From Thioalkalivibrio sp. K90mix (GTDB taxonomy: Bacteria; Pseudomonadota; Gammaproteobacteria; Ectothiorhodospirales; Ectothiorhodospiraceae), in the NCBI RefSeq assembly GCF_000025545.1, contig NC_013889.1, positions 551,501 to 615,500 on the forward strand: 64,000 bases of DNA, read 5' to 3'. Position 1 is the first letter of the stretch. The number at the start of each line of letters is the position of its first letter. Shown piece after piece: positions 8,577 to 18,575 of the stretch. The notes under the pieces were generated by a model that saw only the letters and a list, made by a program, of their open reading frames with translations, had not been told where the DNA came from and made no database searches. The position numbers were made by a program, and so were the translations under genes.

Positions 8577-10838
8577 ATGACCGATATTGAGACCCCAAGC
8601 CTGTTTGCCAACAGCGGCGAGCAGCTGCCGCTGAAGGACTTCACCGAGAAGGCGTACCTGGACTACTCCATGTACGTGATCCTGGACCGAGCGCTGCCTC
8701 ACATCGGTGACGGTCTCAAGCCCGTGCAGCGCCGCATCATCTACGCGATGAGCGAGCTGGGGCTCTCGGCCACGGCCAAGTACAAGAAGTCCGCACGCAC
8801 GGTCGGGGACGTCCTCGGCAAGTTCCATCCGCATGGTGACAGCGCTTGCTACGAGGCGATGGTCCTGATGGCGCAGCCCTTCTCCTATCGCTACCCGTTC
8901 GTCGACGGGCAGGGCAACTGGGGCTCGCCGGACGATCCCAAGTCCTTCGCCGCGATGCGCTATACCGAGTCGCGCCTTTCGCGCTATGCGCAGCTGCTGC
9001 TCTCGGAGCTGGGGCAGGGCACGGTGGACTGGGTGCCGAACTTCGACGGCGCGCTGGATGAGCCGAAGGTGCTGCCGGCCCGGCTGCCGAACGTGTTGCT
9101 GAACGGCGGTTCCGGGATCGCCGTCGGCATGGCCACCGATATCCCGCCGCACAACCTGCGCGAGGTGGCAGCGGCCTGCGTGCACCTGCTGGAGCACCCG
9201 AAGGCGACCCTCGCCGAGCTGTGCGAGCACCTGCCGGCGCCGGACTTTCCCACCGAGGCCGAGATCATTTCCCCGCCCGCCGAGCTGCGCAAGGTCTACG
9301 AGACCGGCCAGGGCTCGATCCGCGCGCGGGCACGCTATGAACGCGAAGGCGACGACATCGTGGTCACCGCGCTGCCGCACCAGGTCTCCGGGGCGAAGCT
9401 GCTGGAGCAGATCGCCAGCCAGATTCGCGCGAAGAAGCTGCCAATGGTCGAGGACCTGCGCGACGAGTCCGACCACGAGCACCCGACCCGCCTGGTGATC
9501 ACCCCGCGCTCGAACCGGGTCGATGTCGAGGCGCTGATGGCGCACCTGTTCGCGACCACGGATCTGGAAAAGACCTACCGCGTGAACATGAACGTGATCG
9601 GCCTCGACGGGCGGCCGCAGGTGCGCGACCTGGCGGGCCTGCTGGGCGAGTGGCTGGAGTTTCGCATCGAGACCGTGCGCCGGCGCCTGCAGTGGCGCCT
9701 GGAGAAGGTGCAGGCGCGGCTGCATGTGCTCGAAGGCCTGCTGATCGCCTATCTCAATATCGACGAGGTGATCGCGATCATCCGCGAGTACGACCAGCCG
9801 AAGCCCGAGCTGATGAGCCGCTTTGGCCTGTCCGACATCCAGGCCGAGGCGATCCTGGAGCTGAAGCTGCGCCACCTGGCCAAGCTCGAGGAGATGAAGA
9901 TTCGCGGCGAGCAGGACGAACTGGCCACGGAGCGCGACCAGCTGGAGAAGACTCTGGGGTCCGAACGCCGTCTGCGCACGCAGGTCCGGCGCGAGATCGA
10001 AAAGGACGCCGCGGACTATGGCGACGAACGCCGCTCGCCGCTGGTCCAGCGCGCCGCCGCGCAGGCGCTGGACGAGTCCGCACTGGTGCCCACCGAGCCG
10101 CTGACCGTCGTGCTGTCGGAGAAGGGCTGGGCGCGCGCGGCCAAGGGCCACGACGTGGACGCCCGCGGCCTGAACTACAAGGCCGGGGATGCCTTCCAGG
10201 CCGCGGTCACCGGGCGCAGCAACCAGCCGGTCGCGTTCATCGACTCCACCGGTCGCACCTACACGATCGCCGCGCATACCCTGCCGTCCGCGCGCGGGCA
10301 GGGCGAGCCGCTGTCCGGTCGCGTGAACCCGCCGGAGGGCGCGCGCTTTGTCGGCATGGCCACCGGGGCGGAGGAAGACCGCTGGCTGCTGGGCACGGAT
10401 CACGGCTACGGCTTCGTCGCGAAGCTGGGCGACCTGCTGGGCCGGCAGAAGGCCGGCAAGAACGTGCTCACCGTTCCCGCCGGCGCGGCGGTGCTGCAGC
10501 CGGCGCCGGTGCGCAACCCGCACGAGGACCACATCGCGGTCGTCACCACGCGTGGCTATCTGCTGCTGTTCCCGGCGACGGAGCTGCCGGAGCTGGCGCG
10601 CGGCAAGGGCAACAAGCTGATCGGCATCCCGTCCGCGGCCCTCAAGGACGGTTCCGAACGGGTGCTCGACGTGGCCGTGCTGGGGCCGCAGGACACCCTG
10701 GTCGTGCACGCCGGCAAGCGCTTCAAGGCACTGGTCCCGGCCGAGTGGGCGGAGTACGTGGGCGAGCGCGCACGGCGCGGGCGGCAGCTGCCGCGCGGCT
10801 ACCAAAACGCCAATCGACTGGAGGTGCGCAGCGACTGA
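8577..10838 (+). CDS. parC: DNA topoisomerase IV subunit A
   Basis: 753 residues, the usual ParC length and shorter than GyrA. The N-terminus contains [12 protein letters not shown], the quinolone-determining segment [12 protein letters not shown], and the catalytic tyrosine in [10 protein letters not shown] near residue 129. The Ser and Glu matching E. coli ParC S80 and E84 are both present, so no classical resistance substitution is seen. The C-terminus forms the DNA-wrapping domain. With ParE (not in this window) it decatenates daughter chromosomes. The ATG is preceded by AGAGGAAG. Long open frames antisense to it are codon-bias shadows. Confidence 0.97.
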   Translation: MTDIETPSLFANSGEQLPLKDFTEKAYLDYSMYVILDRALPHIGDGLKPVQRRIIYAMSELGLSATAKYKKSARTVGDVLGKFHPHGDSACYEAMVLMAQPFSYRYPFVDGQGNWGSPDDPKSFAAMRYTESRLSRYAQLLLSELGQGTVDWVPNFDGALDEPKVLPARLPNVLLNGGSGIAVGMATDIPPHNLREVAAACVHLLEHPKATLAELCEHLPAPDFPTEAEIISPPAELRKVYETGQGSIRARARYEREGDDIVVTALPHQVSGAKLLEQIASQIRAKKLPMVEDLRDESDHEHPTRLVITPRSNRVDVEALMAHLFATTDLEKTYRVNMNVIGLDGRPQVRDLAGLLGEWLEFRIETVRRRLQWRLEKVQARLHVLEGLLIAYLNIDEVIAIIREYDQPKPELMSRFGLSDIQAEAILELKLRHLAKLEEMKIRGEQDELATERDQLEKTLGSERRLRTQVRREIEKDAADYGDERRSPLVQRAAAQALDESALVPTEPLTVVLSEKGWARAAKGHDVDARGLNYKAGDAFQAAVTGRSNQPVAFIDSTGRTYTIAAHTLPSARGQGEPLSGRVNPPEGARFVGMATGAEEDRWLLGTDHGYGFVAKLGDLLGRQKAGKNVLTVPAGAAVLQPAPVRNPHEDHIAVVTTRGYLLLFPATELPELARGKGNKLIGIPSAALKDGSERVLDVAVLGPQDTLVVHAGKRFKALVPAEWAEYVGERARRGRQLPRGYQNANRLEVRSD

Positions 10839-10886
10839 TTGACTAGCGTGGCCGTCAAGCGCCAAGCGCGAGGGGGCGTCTGGGGG

Positions 10887-12680
10887 TCAGGCGCAGACGC
10901 GGGCCAGCAGACCGCTTGCGTCCGTCTCGGGGAGCGGGCGGTGGTAGAGGTAGCCCTGGCCAATCGGGCACCCGAGGGCTGCCAGGTGCCGTGCGTCGGC
11001 CTCGGTCTCTATGCCCTCGGCGACAGTGGTCAGGCCAAAACCGCGGCTGACCGACAGGATGGCGCGGGCCAGGGTGTCCATGCTCGGGTTTGCGGATACG
11101 CCGTCAATCAGGCTGCGGTCGATCTTGATGGTCGTGGCCGGCAGGCGACGCAGGTACGCGAGCGATGAATAGCCGGTACCGAAGTCATCGATCGCGATCG
11201 ATACCCCGAGGGCCCTGAGGGCTCGAAGTTCCTCCACTGTCGCGGCCACGTCGTGCATCACTGCGGTCTCGGTAATCTCGATCTCCAGTGCGTTGCCGTT
11301 CAGGCCGCTGGCCTTCAGCGCGCTTTGCACGGCATCCACCAGCGATCTGCCGGACCGGGTCAGGGCGGCGAATTGCTGGGTCGATACATTGACCGCGATC
11401 GGTGGGCAGTGGCCACTGGCCTCGCGCCAGCGGCGGGCGGCGGCCAGCGCCTCGTGCAGGGCCCATTCTCCCAGTTCGGCGATACGCCCAGTGTTTTCCG
11501 CCAGCGGGATGAATTCCCCCGGCGAGATAAGCCCAAGACGCGGATGCTCCCAGCGCATCAGGGCCTCGAAGCCGACCAGGCAGCCGCTGGCGAGCTCGAT
11601 CTTGGGCTGATAGAGCAGGTGGAGCTGATCTTGCTCGCGGGCGACCGTCAGACCGTATTCCAGTTGATGGCGACGGCGTGCGTCCTGCTCCAGTACGGGG
11701 TCGAAGCTGAGCCACTCGCTCCCGCGGCGTTCGCCCTTGGCCAGAGTCAGTGAAACCCGGCGGATCAGTTCCTCGGCGTTGCGGCCATGGTCGGGGGCCC
11801 GGACGTGTCCGGCAGAGGCGCTGGGGGCGATCTCGTAGCGCCCCAGGCGCAGGTGCGCCAGCGAGGCATCCATGCAGTCCTGCAGGGTGCTGGTGGCGAT
11901 GCTTTCGCGGCTGGCCACGGCGAGTAGCAATGTGGAACCGCCCCAGATGCCACACTGCACTCGCCCCGGGGTCTGGTCTTCCAGGGCCAGGCGCAGCCGT
12001 TGACCGATCTCGCGCAGCATCAGGTCGGCCGCGGCATAGCCCTCAAGGCGTTCCACTGCCTCATGGCCACGGACGTGCACCATGACCAGGTCCAGGGCGC
12101 TGCCGGTCTCGATGGCCTCGTCGATGAAACGCAGCAGTGAATGCCGGTTCGGCAGGCCGGTGGCCGGGTCGTGGTGGGCCAGGTGTTCGAGGTCTTGCTC
12201 GGTACGTTGCAAGGTGCGTGCACGGTCGGCCAGGCTGCGCGACAGGTCTTCGGCGCGGCCGTGAGCGGCGTTGTGCAGGGCCCGGACCCGCAGCAGATTG
12301 TCGATCCGCTGCACCACTTCGGTGGCGTTGAACGGCTTGGTAATGAAGTCTAGCGCTCCGGCGGCCAGGGCCTGTTCCCGGGTCTGGGGGTCGATTTGTG
12401 CGGTCAGTATGATGACTGGGAGCCAGTCGCCTTCGGCCAGGTCGCTGTTGAGTTGGCGCATTACCTCGTGGCCGTCGATGCCGGGCATGCGGATGTCCAG
12501 CAGCAGCAGGTCGAAGGATTCTTCGCGCCAGCGCTCCACCGCGCGTTCCCCGCTGGTTTCGGCGGCGACATCCCGGAACCCGGCCTCCTCGAGGATGGCC
12601 CCGAGCAGATCCACGTTCATTCGGTTGTCGTCCACGATCAGGATGTGGGCATCGCGGGGGCTGTCATCGGGTGTGATCAT
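10887..12680 (-). CDS. Response regulator with degenerate GGDEF and intact EAL domain
   Basis: 597 residues from ATG 12680. The N-terminal receiver domain (about 8-130) carries phospho-acceptor Asp near 61 in LLLLDIRMPG and Lys in FITKPFN. A linker coiled coil leads to a GGDEF-like domain that retains HDPATGLPNRHSL, but the signature is replaced by GGSTL near residue 246, so cyclase activity is unlikely. The EAL domain is intact, with GFEALMRW near 375 and DDFGTGYSSLAYLRRLP. The protein is therefore predicted to be a phosphorylation-controlled c-di-GMP phosphodiesterase. Its start overlaps the end of the upstream hybrid kinase gene by 17 bp, so the two are translationally coupled and probably partners. 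Confidence 0.92.
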   Translation of the reverse strand: MITPDDSPRDAHILIVDDNRMNVDLLGAILEEAGFRDVAAETSGERAVERWREESFDLLLLDIRMPGIDGHEVMRQLNSDLAEGDWLPVIILTAQIDPQTREQALAAGALDFITKPFNATEVVQRIDNLLRVRALHNAAHGRAEDLSRSLADRARTLQRTEQDLEHLAHHDPATGLPNRHSLLRFIDEAIETGSALDLVMVHVRGHEAVERLEGYAAADLMLREIGQRLRLALEDQTPGRVQCGIWGGSTLLLAVASRESIATSTLQDCMDASLAHLRLGRYEIAPSASAGHVRAPDHGRNAEELIRRVSLTLAKGERRGSEWLSFDPVLEQDARRRHQLEYGLTVAREQDQLHLLYQPKIELASGCLVGFEALMRWEHPRLGLISPGEFIPLAENTGRIAELGEWALHEALAAARRWREASGHCPPIAVNVSTQQFAALTRSGRSLVDAVQSALKASGLNGNALEIEITETAVMHDVAATVEELRALRALGVSIAIDDFGTGYSSLAYLRRLPATTIKIDRSLIDGVSANPSMDTLARAILSVSRGFGLTTVAEGIETEADARHLAALGCPIGQGYLYHRPLPETDASGLLARVCA

Positions 12681-14757
12681 CGGCGTCCGTGCGATCCGCG
12701 GGAGGCTCGAGCAGGGGGTCGAGGGCCGCGAGGAACCGCGCAATATCCAAGGGCTTCGTGAAGTAAGTCACAAAATCTGGGTTTTGGTTCCCGTCATCGA
12801 TGGCCTCACGCGTGGCGTCGGCGCTAAGGGCGATGATCGGGACCTCCCGAGTCTCCGGGCGCGCGCGCAGGAGGCGGGCGGCCGCGGTCCCGCTCATCCC
12901 GGGCAGATGGATGTCCATGATTACCAGATCCGGGGGGGTCTCCCGGGCGAGCCTCAGGCCCTCATCAGCGCTTCCCGCGGTCTGGAGTTCGATCCCGTCG
13001 CGAAGCGCCAGGATCTCTTGCATCAGGCTGACATTGGCTGGATTGTCCTCGACATACAGGACTCGCCGGCACCGGTTCGGTTGCGGTGCATCGTCGAGCG
13101 ACCGGGTTGCGTGATCCTGGGTCGTTAGACGCTCGGCGGTACAGCTCATGGGCAGGGTGAAGAAGAAGTCCGTGCCTTCGCCTTCCCGGCTTTGGTATTC
13201 GAGTTCGCCCCCCATGTGCCGTACCAGCTCCCGAGAGATGACCAGCCCGATTCCTGATCCCTGGATGGCGCCGGTCTCGTGCCCGAGACGGCTGAAGGGT
13301 CGGAACAGCTCGGCGCGCCGGTCTTCGGGGATCCCCAGGCCGGTGTCCCGGACACGGAACTCCATACGGCCTTCGGGCATGGGGGTTACGCGGACGCGCA
13401 CGATGCCCTTGTCGCGGTTGTACTTGATCGCATTGCTGACCAGGTTCAGCAGTACCTGCTTGAGTCGCGTGTGGTCAGCCTGTACGGCGGGCAGGGCGGG
13501 TTCCGGGGGTGGGAAATCCAGTTGGATGCCCCGTTCGCGGGCCTCGCCCTCGATCATGCCGTGGCACTCTGCGAGGGTCATGGCGGGATCCGTGGGTTCC
13601 AGTGACATCGCCATTCGCCCTGCTTCGATGCGGGACAGGTCCAGGATGTCGTTGATCAGGGCCAGCAGGTGTTGCCCGCTGCGCTCGATGTGCTCGACCT
13701 GGCGCTGCTGGCGCTCGGGCAGTGGATGGGTCCGGTCGGCCCGCATCAGCTGGGAAAACCCCAGGATGGAGTTCAGTGGGGTGCGCAGCTCGTGGGACAT
13801 GCTCGAGAGAAACTCGGACTTGGCACGATTGGCCCGTTCGGCCTCCGCCAGTTCGCGGCGCTGGCTCTCGTGCAGGTCGGTGAGGTCGGTCACGATGCCG
13901 ATGTAGTGGGGCTGCTCTTCGATTCGGACCTCGCTGACGGCGAGCTGCATCGGAAAGGTGGAACCATCGCGGCGCAGCCCTTCGACCTCGCGCCCGCTGC
14001 CGATCACCCGCGCCTGCCCCGTTTCGCGGTAGTGGCGAAGGTAGTCGTCGTGCTCGTGGGCCCAGCGTGCCGGCATCAGCATGGATACGTTGTGTCCGAG
14101 GACTTGCTCCGCAGGGTAATCGAACAGTCGTTCGGCCGCCGAATTGAACTGCTCGATATGGCCGGTGTGGTCGATCTGGATGATGCCGGCCGCGGCCGTT
14201 TCGAGTACGGCGGCGAGCCGCTGGCCCTGGGCATCCAATGCGCTGCGGCTGTGCCCCAGGTCGCGGCGTGCGAGGTATTCGCGGAGCAGGGATGTGGCGA
14301 TCTCGCCGAATTCACGCAGTGCGGTCACCTCCTGTTCATCCAGGCGGCGGGGCCGGGTATCGATGATGCACAGATTGCCGACCGCCAGGCCGGCTTCCGG
14401 TGCCAGGGGAATGCCGGCATAGAAGCGGACATCCGTCTCGCCGAGAACCAAGGGGTTGTCGGAAAATCTTGCGTCCTGTCGAGCATCCTCGACGACCAGG
14501 AGTTCGTTCGGCCGGGTCAGGCCATGGGCGCAGAAGGAGATGCTGCGCTCCGTACCGGCTCCGAGCGGACCCTGTGGCGCGATGAAGCACTGACATTTCT
14601 CGTCGACCAGCGTGACCGTGGCCATGGGAACGTCGAAGTGGCGTGCGACCAGTCGCGTCAGCGGGCTAAACAGGTCGTGGTCGCTGGGTTCCAGGGGCAG
14701 GCGGTGCACTGCCTCCAGACGGGCCTGCTCGTTGTCGGGCAAGGGTGCGGAGGGCAT
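12664..14757 (-). CDS. GAF-PAS hybrid sensor histidine kinase
   Basis: 697 residues from ATG 14757; the longer open frame upstream runs antisense into htpX and is rejected. There are no membrane helices, so it is cytoplasmic. Domain order is GAF (about 20-165, with [11 protein letters not shown]), PAS (about 185-300), HisKA with phospho-acceptor His in [18 protein letters not shown] near 322, an HATPase domain with [14 protein letters not shown] and [13 protein letters not shown], and a C-terminal receiver with Asp in [11 protein letters not shown] near 614. It precedes the REC-GGDEF-EAL gene with a 17-bp overlap, which suggests phosphotransfer from this hybrid kinase to the c-di-GMP regulator. 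The cue is unknown. Confidence 0.92.
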   Translation of the reverse strand: MPSAPLPDNEQARLEAVHRLPLEPSDHDLFSPLTRLVARHFDVPMATVTLVDEKCQCFIAPQGPLGAGTERSISFCAHGLTRPNELLVVEDARQDARFSDNPLVLGETDVRFYAGIPLAPEAGLAVGNLCIIDTRPRRLDEQEVTALREFGEIATSLLREYLARRDLGHSRSALDAQGQRLAAVLETAAAGIIQIDHTGHIEQFNSAAERLFDYPAEQVLGHNVSMLMPARWAHEHDDYLRHYRETGQARVIGSGREVEGLRRDGSTFPMQLAVSEVRIEEQPHYIGIVTDLTDLHESQRRELAEAERANRAKSEFLSSMSHELRTPLNSILGFSQLMRADRTHPLPERQQRQVEHIERSGQHLLALINDILDLSRIEAGRMAMSLEPTDPAMTLAECHGMIEGEARERGIQLDFPPPEPALPAVQADHTRLKQVLLNLVSNAIKYNRDKGIVRVRVTPMPEGRMEFRVRDTGLGIPEDRRAELFRPFSRLGHETGAIQGSGIGLVISRELVRHMGGELEYQSREGEGTDFFFTLPMSCTAERLTTQDHATRSLDDAPQPNRCRRVLYVEDNPANVSLMQEILALRDGIELQTAGSADEGLRLARETPPDLVIMDIHLPGMSGTAAARLLRARPETREVPIIALSADATREAIDDGNQNPDFVTYFTKPLDIARFLAALDPLLEPPADRTDADDHTR

Positions 14758-14914
14758 TGGCCGGGACCGTAGGAATGGCACGGCAGTATGCGGGAAGAAT
14801 GGCGTTGGGGGGAGGGGCCCGGCAGGGTTGGGGGCTGGGAACCGCAGCGTCGGAATGTGGTCCTTAAAGCGGCGCGGTATCCCGCCAGTGGCGATGACAT
14901 ACCGCCTGCGCGCC

Positions 14915-14944
14915 TTGAATTCCGGCGCGTGGCAACTATTTAAT
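14915..14944 (+). promoter_or_regulatory. Sigma-70-type promoter for htpX
   Basis: TTGAAT (14915-14920), 18-bp spacer, TTTAAT (14939-14944), 42 bp before the htpX start. The stretch is AT-rich compared with its surroundings. A sigma-32 -10 element (CCCCAT-like) is absent, so heat control is not evident here. Confidence 0.5.
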
Positions 14945-14986
14945 ACGCATCCACCGATTTTGACTGATGGGGTACAGGAAGGCTTC

Positions 14987-15874
14987 ATGAAACGTATTGC
15001 GCTGTTTCTGGCGACGAACTTCGCCATCATCATCGTGCTCAGCATCACCCTGCGCCTGCTGGGTGTGGAGCGCATCCTCGACGAGGAGGGGGTCAACCTC
15101 GATCTCAATGCGCTGCTGATCTTTGCCGCGGTATTCGGCTTTGGCGGATCCTTCATCTCGCTGGCCATCTCCAAGTGGATGGCGAAGAAGACGATGAAGG
15201 TCCACGTGATCGACAAGCCGCGCAATGCCACCGAACAGTGGCTGCTGGAGACGGTGCAACGCCAGGCCCGTGAGTCCGGGATCGGCATGCCGGAGGTGGG
15301 CATCTATGACTCGCCGGACCCGAACGCTTTTGCCACCGGCATGAGCAAGAACAATGCGCTGGTCGCGGTCAGCACGGGGCTGATGCAGAACATGAGCCAG
15401 GGCGAAGTCGAGGCCGTGCTGGGTCACGAGGTCGGGCATGTGGCCAATGGCGACATGGTCACGCTGGCGCTGATCCAGGGGGTGGTGAACACCTTTGTGA
15501 TCTTCCTGGCGCGCGTGGCCGGGCACTTTGTCGACCGCGTGGTGTTCAAGAACGAGTCCGGTCATGGCCCGGCGTTCTGGATCACCACCATCGTGACCGA
15601 GATCATCCTGGCGATCCTGGCCTCGATCATCGTCATGTGGTTCTCGCGTCAGCGCGAGTTCCGTGCCGACGAGGCGGGTGCGAAGCTCGCCGGTCGCGAA
15701 AAGATGATCGGCGCACTGGAGTCGCTGGCGCGCGCTTCGGGGCGCCCGGTGGACATGCCCGATCAGATGGCGGCCTTCGGCATTCGCGGGGGCATGGCCC
15801 AGGGGCTGAAGAAGCTGTTCATGAGCCATCCGCCGATCGAGCAGCGCATCGCGTCGCTGCGAGCGAACAGCTGA
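14987..15874 (+). CDS. htpX: Membrane zinc metalloprotease HtpX
   Basis: 295 residues with ATG 14987 and an AGGAAGG ribosome site. Two N-terminal membrane helices (about 5-20 and 39-59) precede the zinc motif HEVGH in [13 protein letters not shown] near residue 144. Two more hydrophobic helices follow, with the third ligand in [14 protein letters not shown]. Length and layout match E. coli HtpX (293 residues), the M48 protease that degrades misfolded inner-membrane proteins together with FtsH. It is followed by a rho-independent terminator, so it is probably monocistronic. Confidence 0.97.
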   Translation: MKRIALFLATNFAIIIVLSITLRLLGVERILDEEGVNLDLNALLIFAAVFGFGGSFISLAISKWMAKKTMKVHVIDKPRNATEQWLLETVQRQARESGIGMPEVGIYDSPDPNAFATGMSKNNALVAVSTGLMQNMSQGEVEAVLGHEVGHVANGDMVTLALIQGVVNTFVIFLARVAGHFVDRVVFKNESGHGPAFWITTIVTEIILAILASIIVMWFSRQREFRADEAGAKLAGREKMIGALESLARASGRPVDMPDQMAAFGIRGGMAQGLKKLFMSHPPIEQRIASLRANS

Positions 15875-15890
15875 TTCGCTCTATTGAACA

Positions 15891-15900
15891 GTGTTTCCCT
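15891..15900. repeat. Solo end of the AGGGAAACAC repeat family
   Basis: GTGTTTCCCT, followed by GG exactly as at the right end of the element at 36490-36715. It lies 16 bp after the htpX stop. No partner terminus is seen within 500 bp. Confidence 0.4.
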
Positions 15901-15920
15901 GGCATCCGGCAGGAACGCGG

Positions 15921-15946
15921 AAGGCCGCCGACAGGGCGGCCTTCTT
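15921..15946 (+). terminator. Rho-independent terminator of htpX
   Basis: AAGGCCGCC (15921-15929), 5-base loop, GGCGGCCTT (15935-15943), then CTTCG. Nine-bp perfect stem; the T-run is short. Confidence 0.7.
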
Positions 15947-15994
15947 CGTTGGGGGCTGGTTACTCGCAGGATGCGTTGAGCGCCGCTAAACGCA

Positions 15995-16675
15995 TCAATA
16001 ATAACGTCCGCGGCCCGGCTGACCACCCGCGGCCAAGGCCGCATCACCCACAAACGGATTGCTGCGGCGCTCTTCCCCGAAGGTTGATTCCGGGCCGTGT
16101 CCGGGCACAAAGCGTACATCGTCGCCCAGTGGCCAGAGGCGCCGGGTGATGGACTCGATTAGTTGCGGCCCGTTGCCGCGCGGGAAGTCGCTGCGGCCGA
16201 TGGCGCCATGGAATAGGACATCGCCCACCAGGGCGAGGCGACTCTCGCGGTCGAAGAACGCGACATGCCCCGGGGTATGTCCCGGGCAGTGCAGCACCTC
16301 GAGCGTGACCTTGCCCAGCGGCAGTTGTTCGCCATCTTGCAGCCAGCGATCCGGAACCAGTGCGGGCAGCTCGGGAAACCCGAACATCTGACACTGCATC
16401 GGTAGCTGATCCAGCCAGAAGGCATCCTCAACCTGAGGGCCCAGGATCGGGATATCGCAGCGGCGCGCCATCTCGGCGGCGGCCCCGACATGATCGAGGT
16501 GGCCATGGGTCAGCAGGATGCAGTCCAGCCGGACATCCTGCTGTCGTGCGATCGCGATCAGCGTGTCGGGCTCGGCCCCGGGGTCTACCCAGGCGGCCAC
16601 GCGGGTCTGGTCGCACCAGATCAGGGTGGCGTTCTGCGCGAGTGCGGTAACGGGGTGGCTCAGGTGCTGGAGCAT
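15995..16675 (-). CDS. MBL-fold metallo-hydrolase (glyoxalase II-like)
   Basis: 226 residues. It has the metal motif THGHLDHVGAA near residue 56, a second ligand His in HCPGHTPGHVAF, Asp in ALVGDVLFHGAIGR, and a C-terminal His in FVPGHGPESTFGEERRSNPFV. This is the layout of the YcbL/glyoxalase II branch of the metallo-beta-lactamase fold, which hydrolyses thioesters such as S-lactoylglutathione. The end GEERRSNPFV is typical of YcbL. Substrate is inferred. It is transcribed towards htpX. Nothing suggests an operon. Confidence 0.85.
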   Translation of the reverse strand: MLQHLSHPVTALAQNATLIWCDQTRVAAWVDPGAEPDTLIAIARQQDVRLDCILLTHGHLDHVGAAAEMARRCDIPILGPQVEDAFWLDQLPMQCQMFGFPELPALVPDRWLQDGEQLPLGKVTLEVLHCPGHTPGHVAFFDRESRLALVGDVLFHGAIGRSDFPRGNGPQLIESITRRLWPLGDDVRFVPGHGPESTFGEERRSNPFVGDAALAAGGQPGRGRYY

Positions 16676-16744
16676 GGGGGTGTGCAGATCCGTGACGAGA
16701 ACGCGGATTGTGCCCGTTTTTGATTCGTGACGAGAGTCCGGGAA

Positions 16745-16972
16745 TAGAATACGCGCGCCTGCGTCTTAAAGGGTGTGCAGGTCTTCAGAAAAAGCGGTCA
16801 AGCGGAGCAGCCCGAGAGTACGACCCCCTGCGTACGAGGCTGCTTGACAAGAAGATCGTTATATTAGAAGATTTGCATACGCTGATTGCTGTCCCCCCTG
16901 GCAGCGTCAGCAGACTCCTCCATCCTCCTTTGGTGGTTTTCTTGGCGCGGGCTTCGACCCGCGCTTTTTTTT
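16745..16972 (+). ncRNA. Possible structured small RNA or leader upstream of the kinase gene
   Basis: A gene-free 364-bp gap (16676-17039) contains, in order, a TAGAAT -10-like box (16745-16750), a long hairpin and a strong terminator. The hairpin pairs AGCAGCC (16806-16812) with GGCTGCT (16838-16844), with an inner stem GTACG (16818-16822) / CGTAC (16831-16835). The terminator is at 16945-16972. No open frame with a ribosome site was found between them. I do not recognise the RNA: it does not resemble 6S, tmRNA or RNase P RNA. A TTGACA at 16844-16849 overlaps the hairpin but has no -10 at proper spacing. Confidence 0.35.
16945..16972 (+). terminator. Strong rho-independent terminator upstream of the kinase gene
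   Basis: GCGCGGG (16945-16951), loop CTTCGA, CCCGCGC (16958-16964), then eight T residues. It has no protein gene directly in front of it on this strand, which is why a non-coding transcript is suspected. Confidence 0.85.
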
Positions 16973-16991
16973 GCCCGGAATTCGCATTCCG

Positions 16992-17006
16992 TCAGTGTTT
17001 CCCTAA
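16992..17006. repeat. Solo end of the TTAGGGAAACACTGA repeat family
   Basis: TCAGTGTTTCCCTAA is the exact reverse complement of the 15 bases at 36488-36502, the left end of the MITE-like element. It sits 34 bp before the histidine kinase start. Confidence 0.5.
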
Positions 17007-17039
17007 CATGGCAACGATGCCCCGGCTCCCGAACACCTG

Positions 17040-18575
17040 ATGCCCACACGTCTGAACAGTCTGCGCAATGCGGTGTTGCTGTTTGTCCTGCTGCCCCTGT
17101 TGCTGGTGGTCGGTGGCACGGTGACGCTCGGGCTGCAGGAATTCCAGACGCAAATGGAAAACCGCATGCAGGCCGATATCGAGCTGGTCGCGCGTTCCAT
17201 TCGACTGCCCGTCGCCACTGCGATGATCGATCAGGACGTGACCACGGTGCAGCAGTCGCTGGATTCGTTGTTCCAGATCGACCAGGTGTTCGGCGTCTAC
17301 GTCTACGATGCCCAGGGCGACATGGTCGCCACCAGCGGGCCGCCCAGTCCCACCATTCGCCACCCGGGCGAGGCCCAGGCGATCAGCGAGACGGGCAGCC
17401 TTGGTGCCTTCGACGAGCATCAGGGGCGCGAAGTGTTCTCGTTCTTCCTGCCGCTGTCGGATTCCGCCGGGCGCATCGTCGGCCTGCTGCAGGTCACGCG
17501 TGACGTCTCGCCGTTTCGGGCCTATGTCTCGCAGCTGCGCTGGCAGGGGGGGCTGGTGATGCTGGCGGTCAGCGTGCTGTTCCTGCTGGTGGTCCTGATC
17601 GGTCACCACCGCGCCGTTGGCCGCCATGTCGCGCGTCTGATCGGTGCCATGAGGGATATCGGCGACGGCCAGCGGGGGCTGCGGGCCCCGGAGAAGGGTC
17701 CCTGGGAGCTGCGCCGCCTGGCGATCACGATGAACGGAATGCTCGAGCGCCGCGAGGCCTCCGAAGCGGCATTGCAGGCGCAGCGCGAGGAACAGGCGCG
17801 GCTCGAGGAAAAGCTGCGCCATTCGGAAAAGCTGGCGGCCATTGGCCAGCTGGCAGCCGGGGTCGCGCATGAGCTGGGGACACCCCTGGGCATTATCGCC
17901 GGTCGGGCCCAGCGCGCGTCGCGGCGGTTGCCCGCGGACGACCCCGCGCACAAGGAGATGAAGGAACTGCAGGCGGAACTCGAGCGTGTGGAGACTATCG
18001 TCCGCCAGCTCCTGGATTTCGCGCGGCGCAATCCGTTGCAGCAGCGCCCTCTGGAGTTGCAGGGCCTGGTCCGCGAGATCGTGGCACGCGTACAGGAACG
18101 TGGCAAAGGGCGCGAACAGGTGCGCTTTGATCTGGACGGCGGGGCGTTGACCGTGGCGGCGGACCGGCTGCGTCTGGGGCAGGCGCTGGAGAACCTGATC
18201 GACAATGCCGCGCAGGCCGCGGCCGAATGTGTGCAGGTGAACTGGCGCTGTCAGGGCGACACGCTCGAGTGTGTGATCGCGGACGATGGTCCGCGCGCGG
18301 GGCGCGGGATCTCCGACGAGCAGGCCGAGCGCCTGTTCGAGCCCTTCTTTACGACCAAGCCGACGGGGGAGGGGACCGGCCTGGGACTGGCGGTCGCACA
18401 GGTGGCGCTGGAGGACCATGGTGGGCAGGTGAGGCTGGATCGTGACGATCCGCAGCTCACGCGTTTTGTGGTCACGCTACCGCTCGCGTCCGGCGCCTGT
18501 CGCGACAGACAGCCGGAACCGTCCGCGGCGGAGCCGGTCCAGGACGGGCAGGCAACAGGTGGAGGAGCGGCATGA
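17040..18575 (+). CDS. Membrane sensor histidine kinase of a sigma-54 two-component pair
   Basis: 511 residues. A membrane helix (about 10-30) is followed by a periplasmic sensor domain (about 31-170), a second helix (about 172-195), a HAMP-like region, a coiled coil, HisKA with phospho-acceptor His in GVAHELGTPLGIIAGR near 276, and HATPase with NLIDNAAQAA, DDGP, FFTTKP and GTGLGLAVAQ. This is the architecture of the NtrB/ZraS/AtoS group that pairs with NtrC-type activators. Its stop overlaps the start of the activator gene by 4 bp (ATGA), so they form an operon. The cue is unknown; by analogy with ZraS it could be an envelope stress or metal signal, which is inference. Confidence 0.93.
   Translation: MPTRLNSLRNAVLLFVLLPLLLVVGGTVTLGLQEFQTQMENRMQADIELVARSIRLPVATAMIDQDVTTVQQSLDSLFQIDQVFGVYVYDAQGDMVATSGPPSPTIRHPGEAQAISETGSLGAFDEHQGREVFSFFLPLSDSAGRIVGLLQVTRDVSPFRAYVSQLRWQGGLVMLAVSVLFLLVVLIGHHRAVGRHVARLIGAMRDIGDGQRGLRAPEKGPWELRRLAITMNGMLERREASEAALQAQREEQARLEEKLRHSEKLAAIGQLAAGVAHELGTPLGIIAGRAQRASRRLPADDPAHKEMKELQAELERVETIVRQLLDFARRNPLQQRPLELQGLVREIVARVQERGKGREQVRFDLDGGALTVAADRLRLGQALENLIDNAAQAAAECVQVNWRCQGDTLECVIADDGPRAGRGISDEQAERLFEPFFTTKPTGEGTGLGLAVAQVALEDHGGQVRLDRDDPQLTRFVVTLPLASGACRDRQPEPSAAEPVQDGQATGGGAA

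Noticed and set aside
8553-10865. 770-codon open frame antisense to parC
   Set aside because: Mirror of parC codon bias; parC is complete and conserved on the other strand.
16844-16865. TTGACA followed by TATATT as a sigma-70 promoter
   Set aside because: The boxes are only 10 bp apart, and the TTGACA overlaps the 3' arm of a hairpin.
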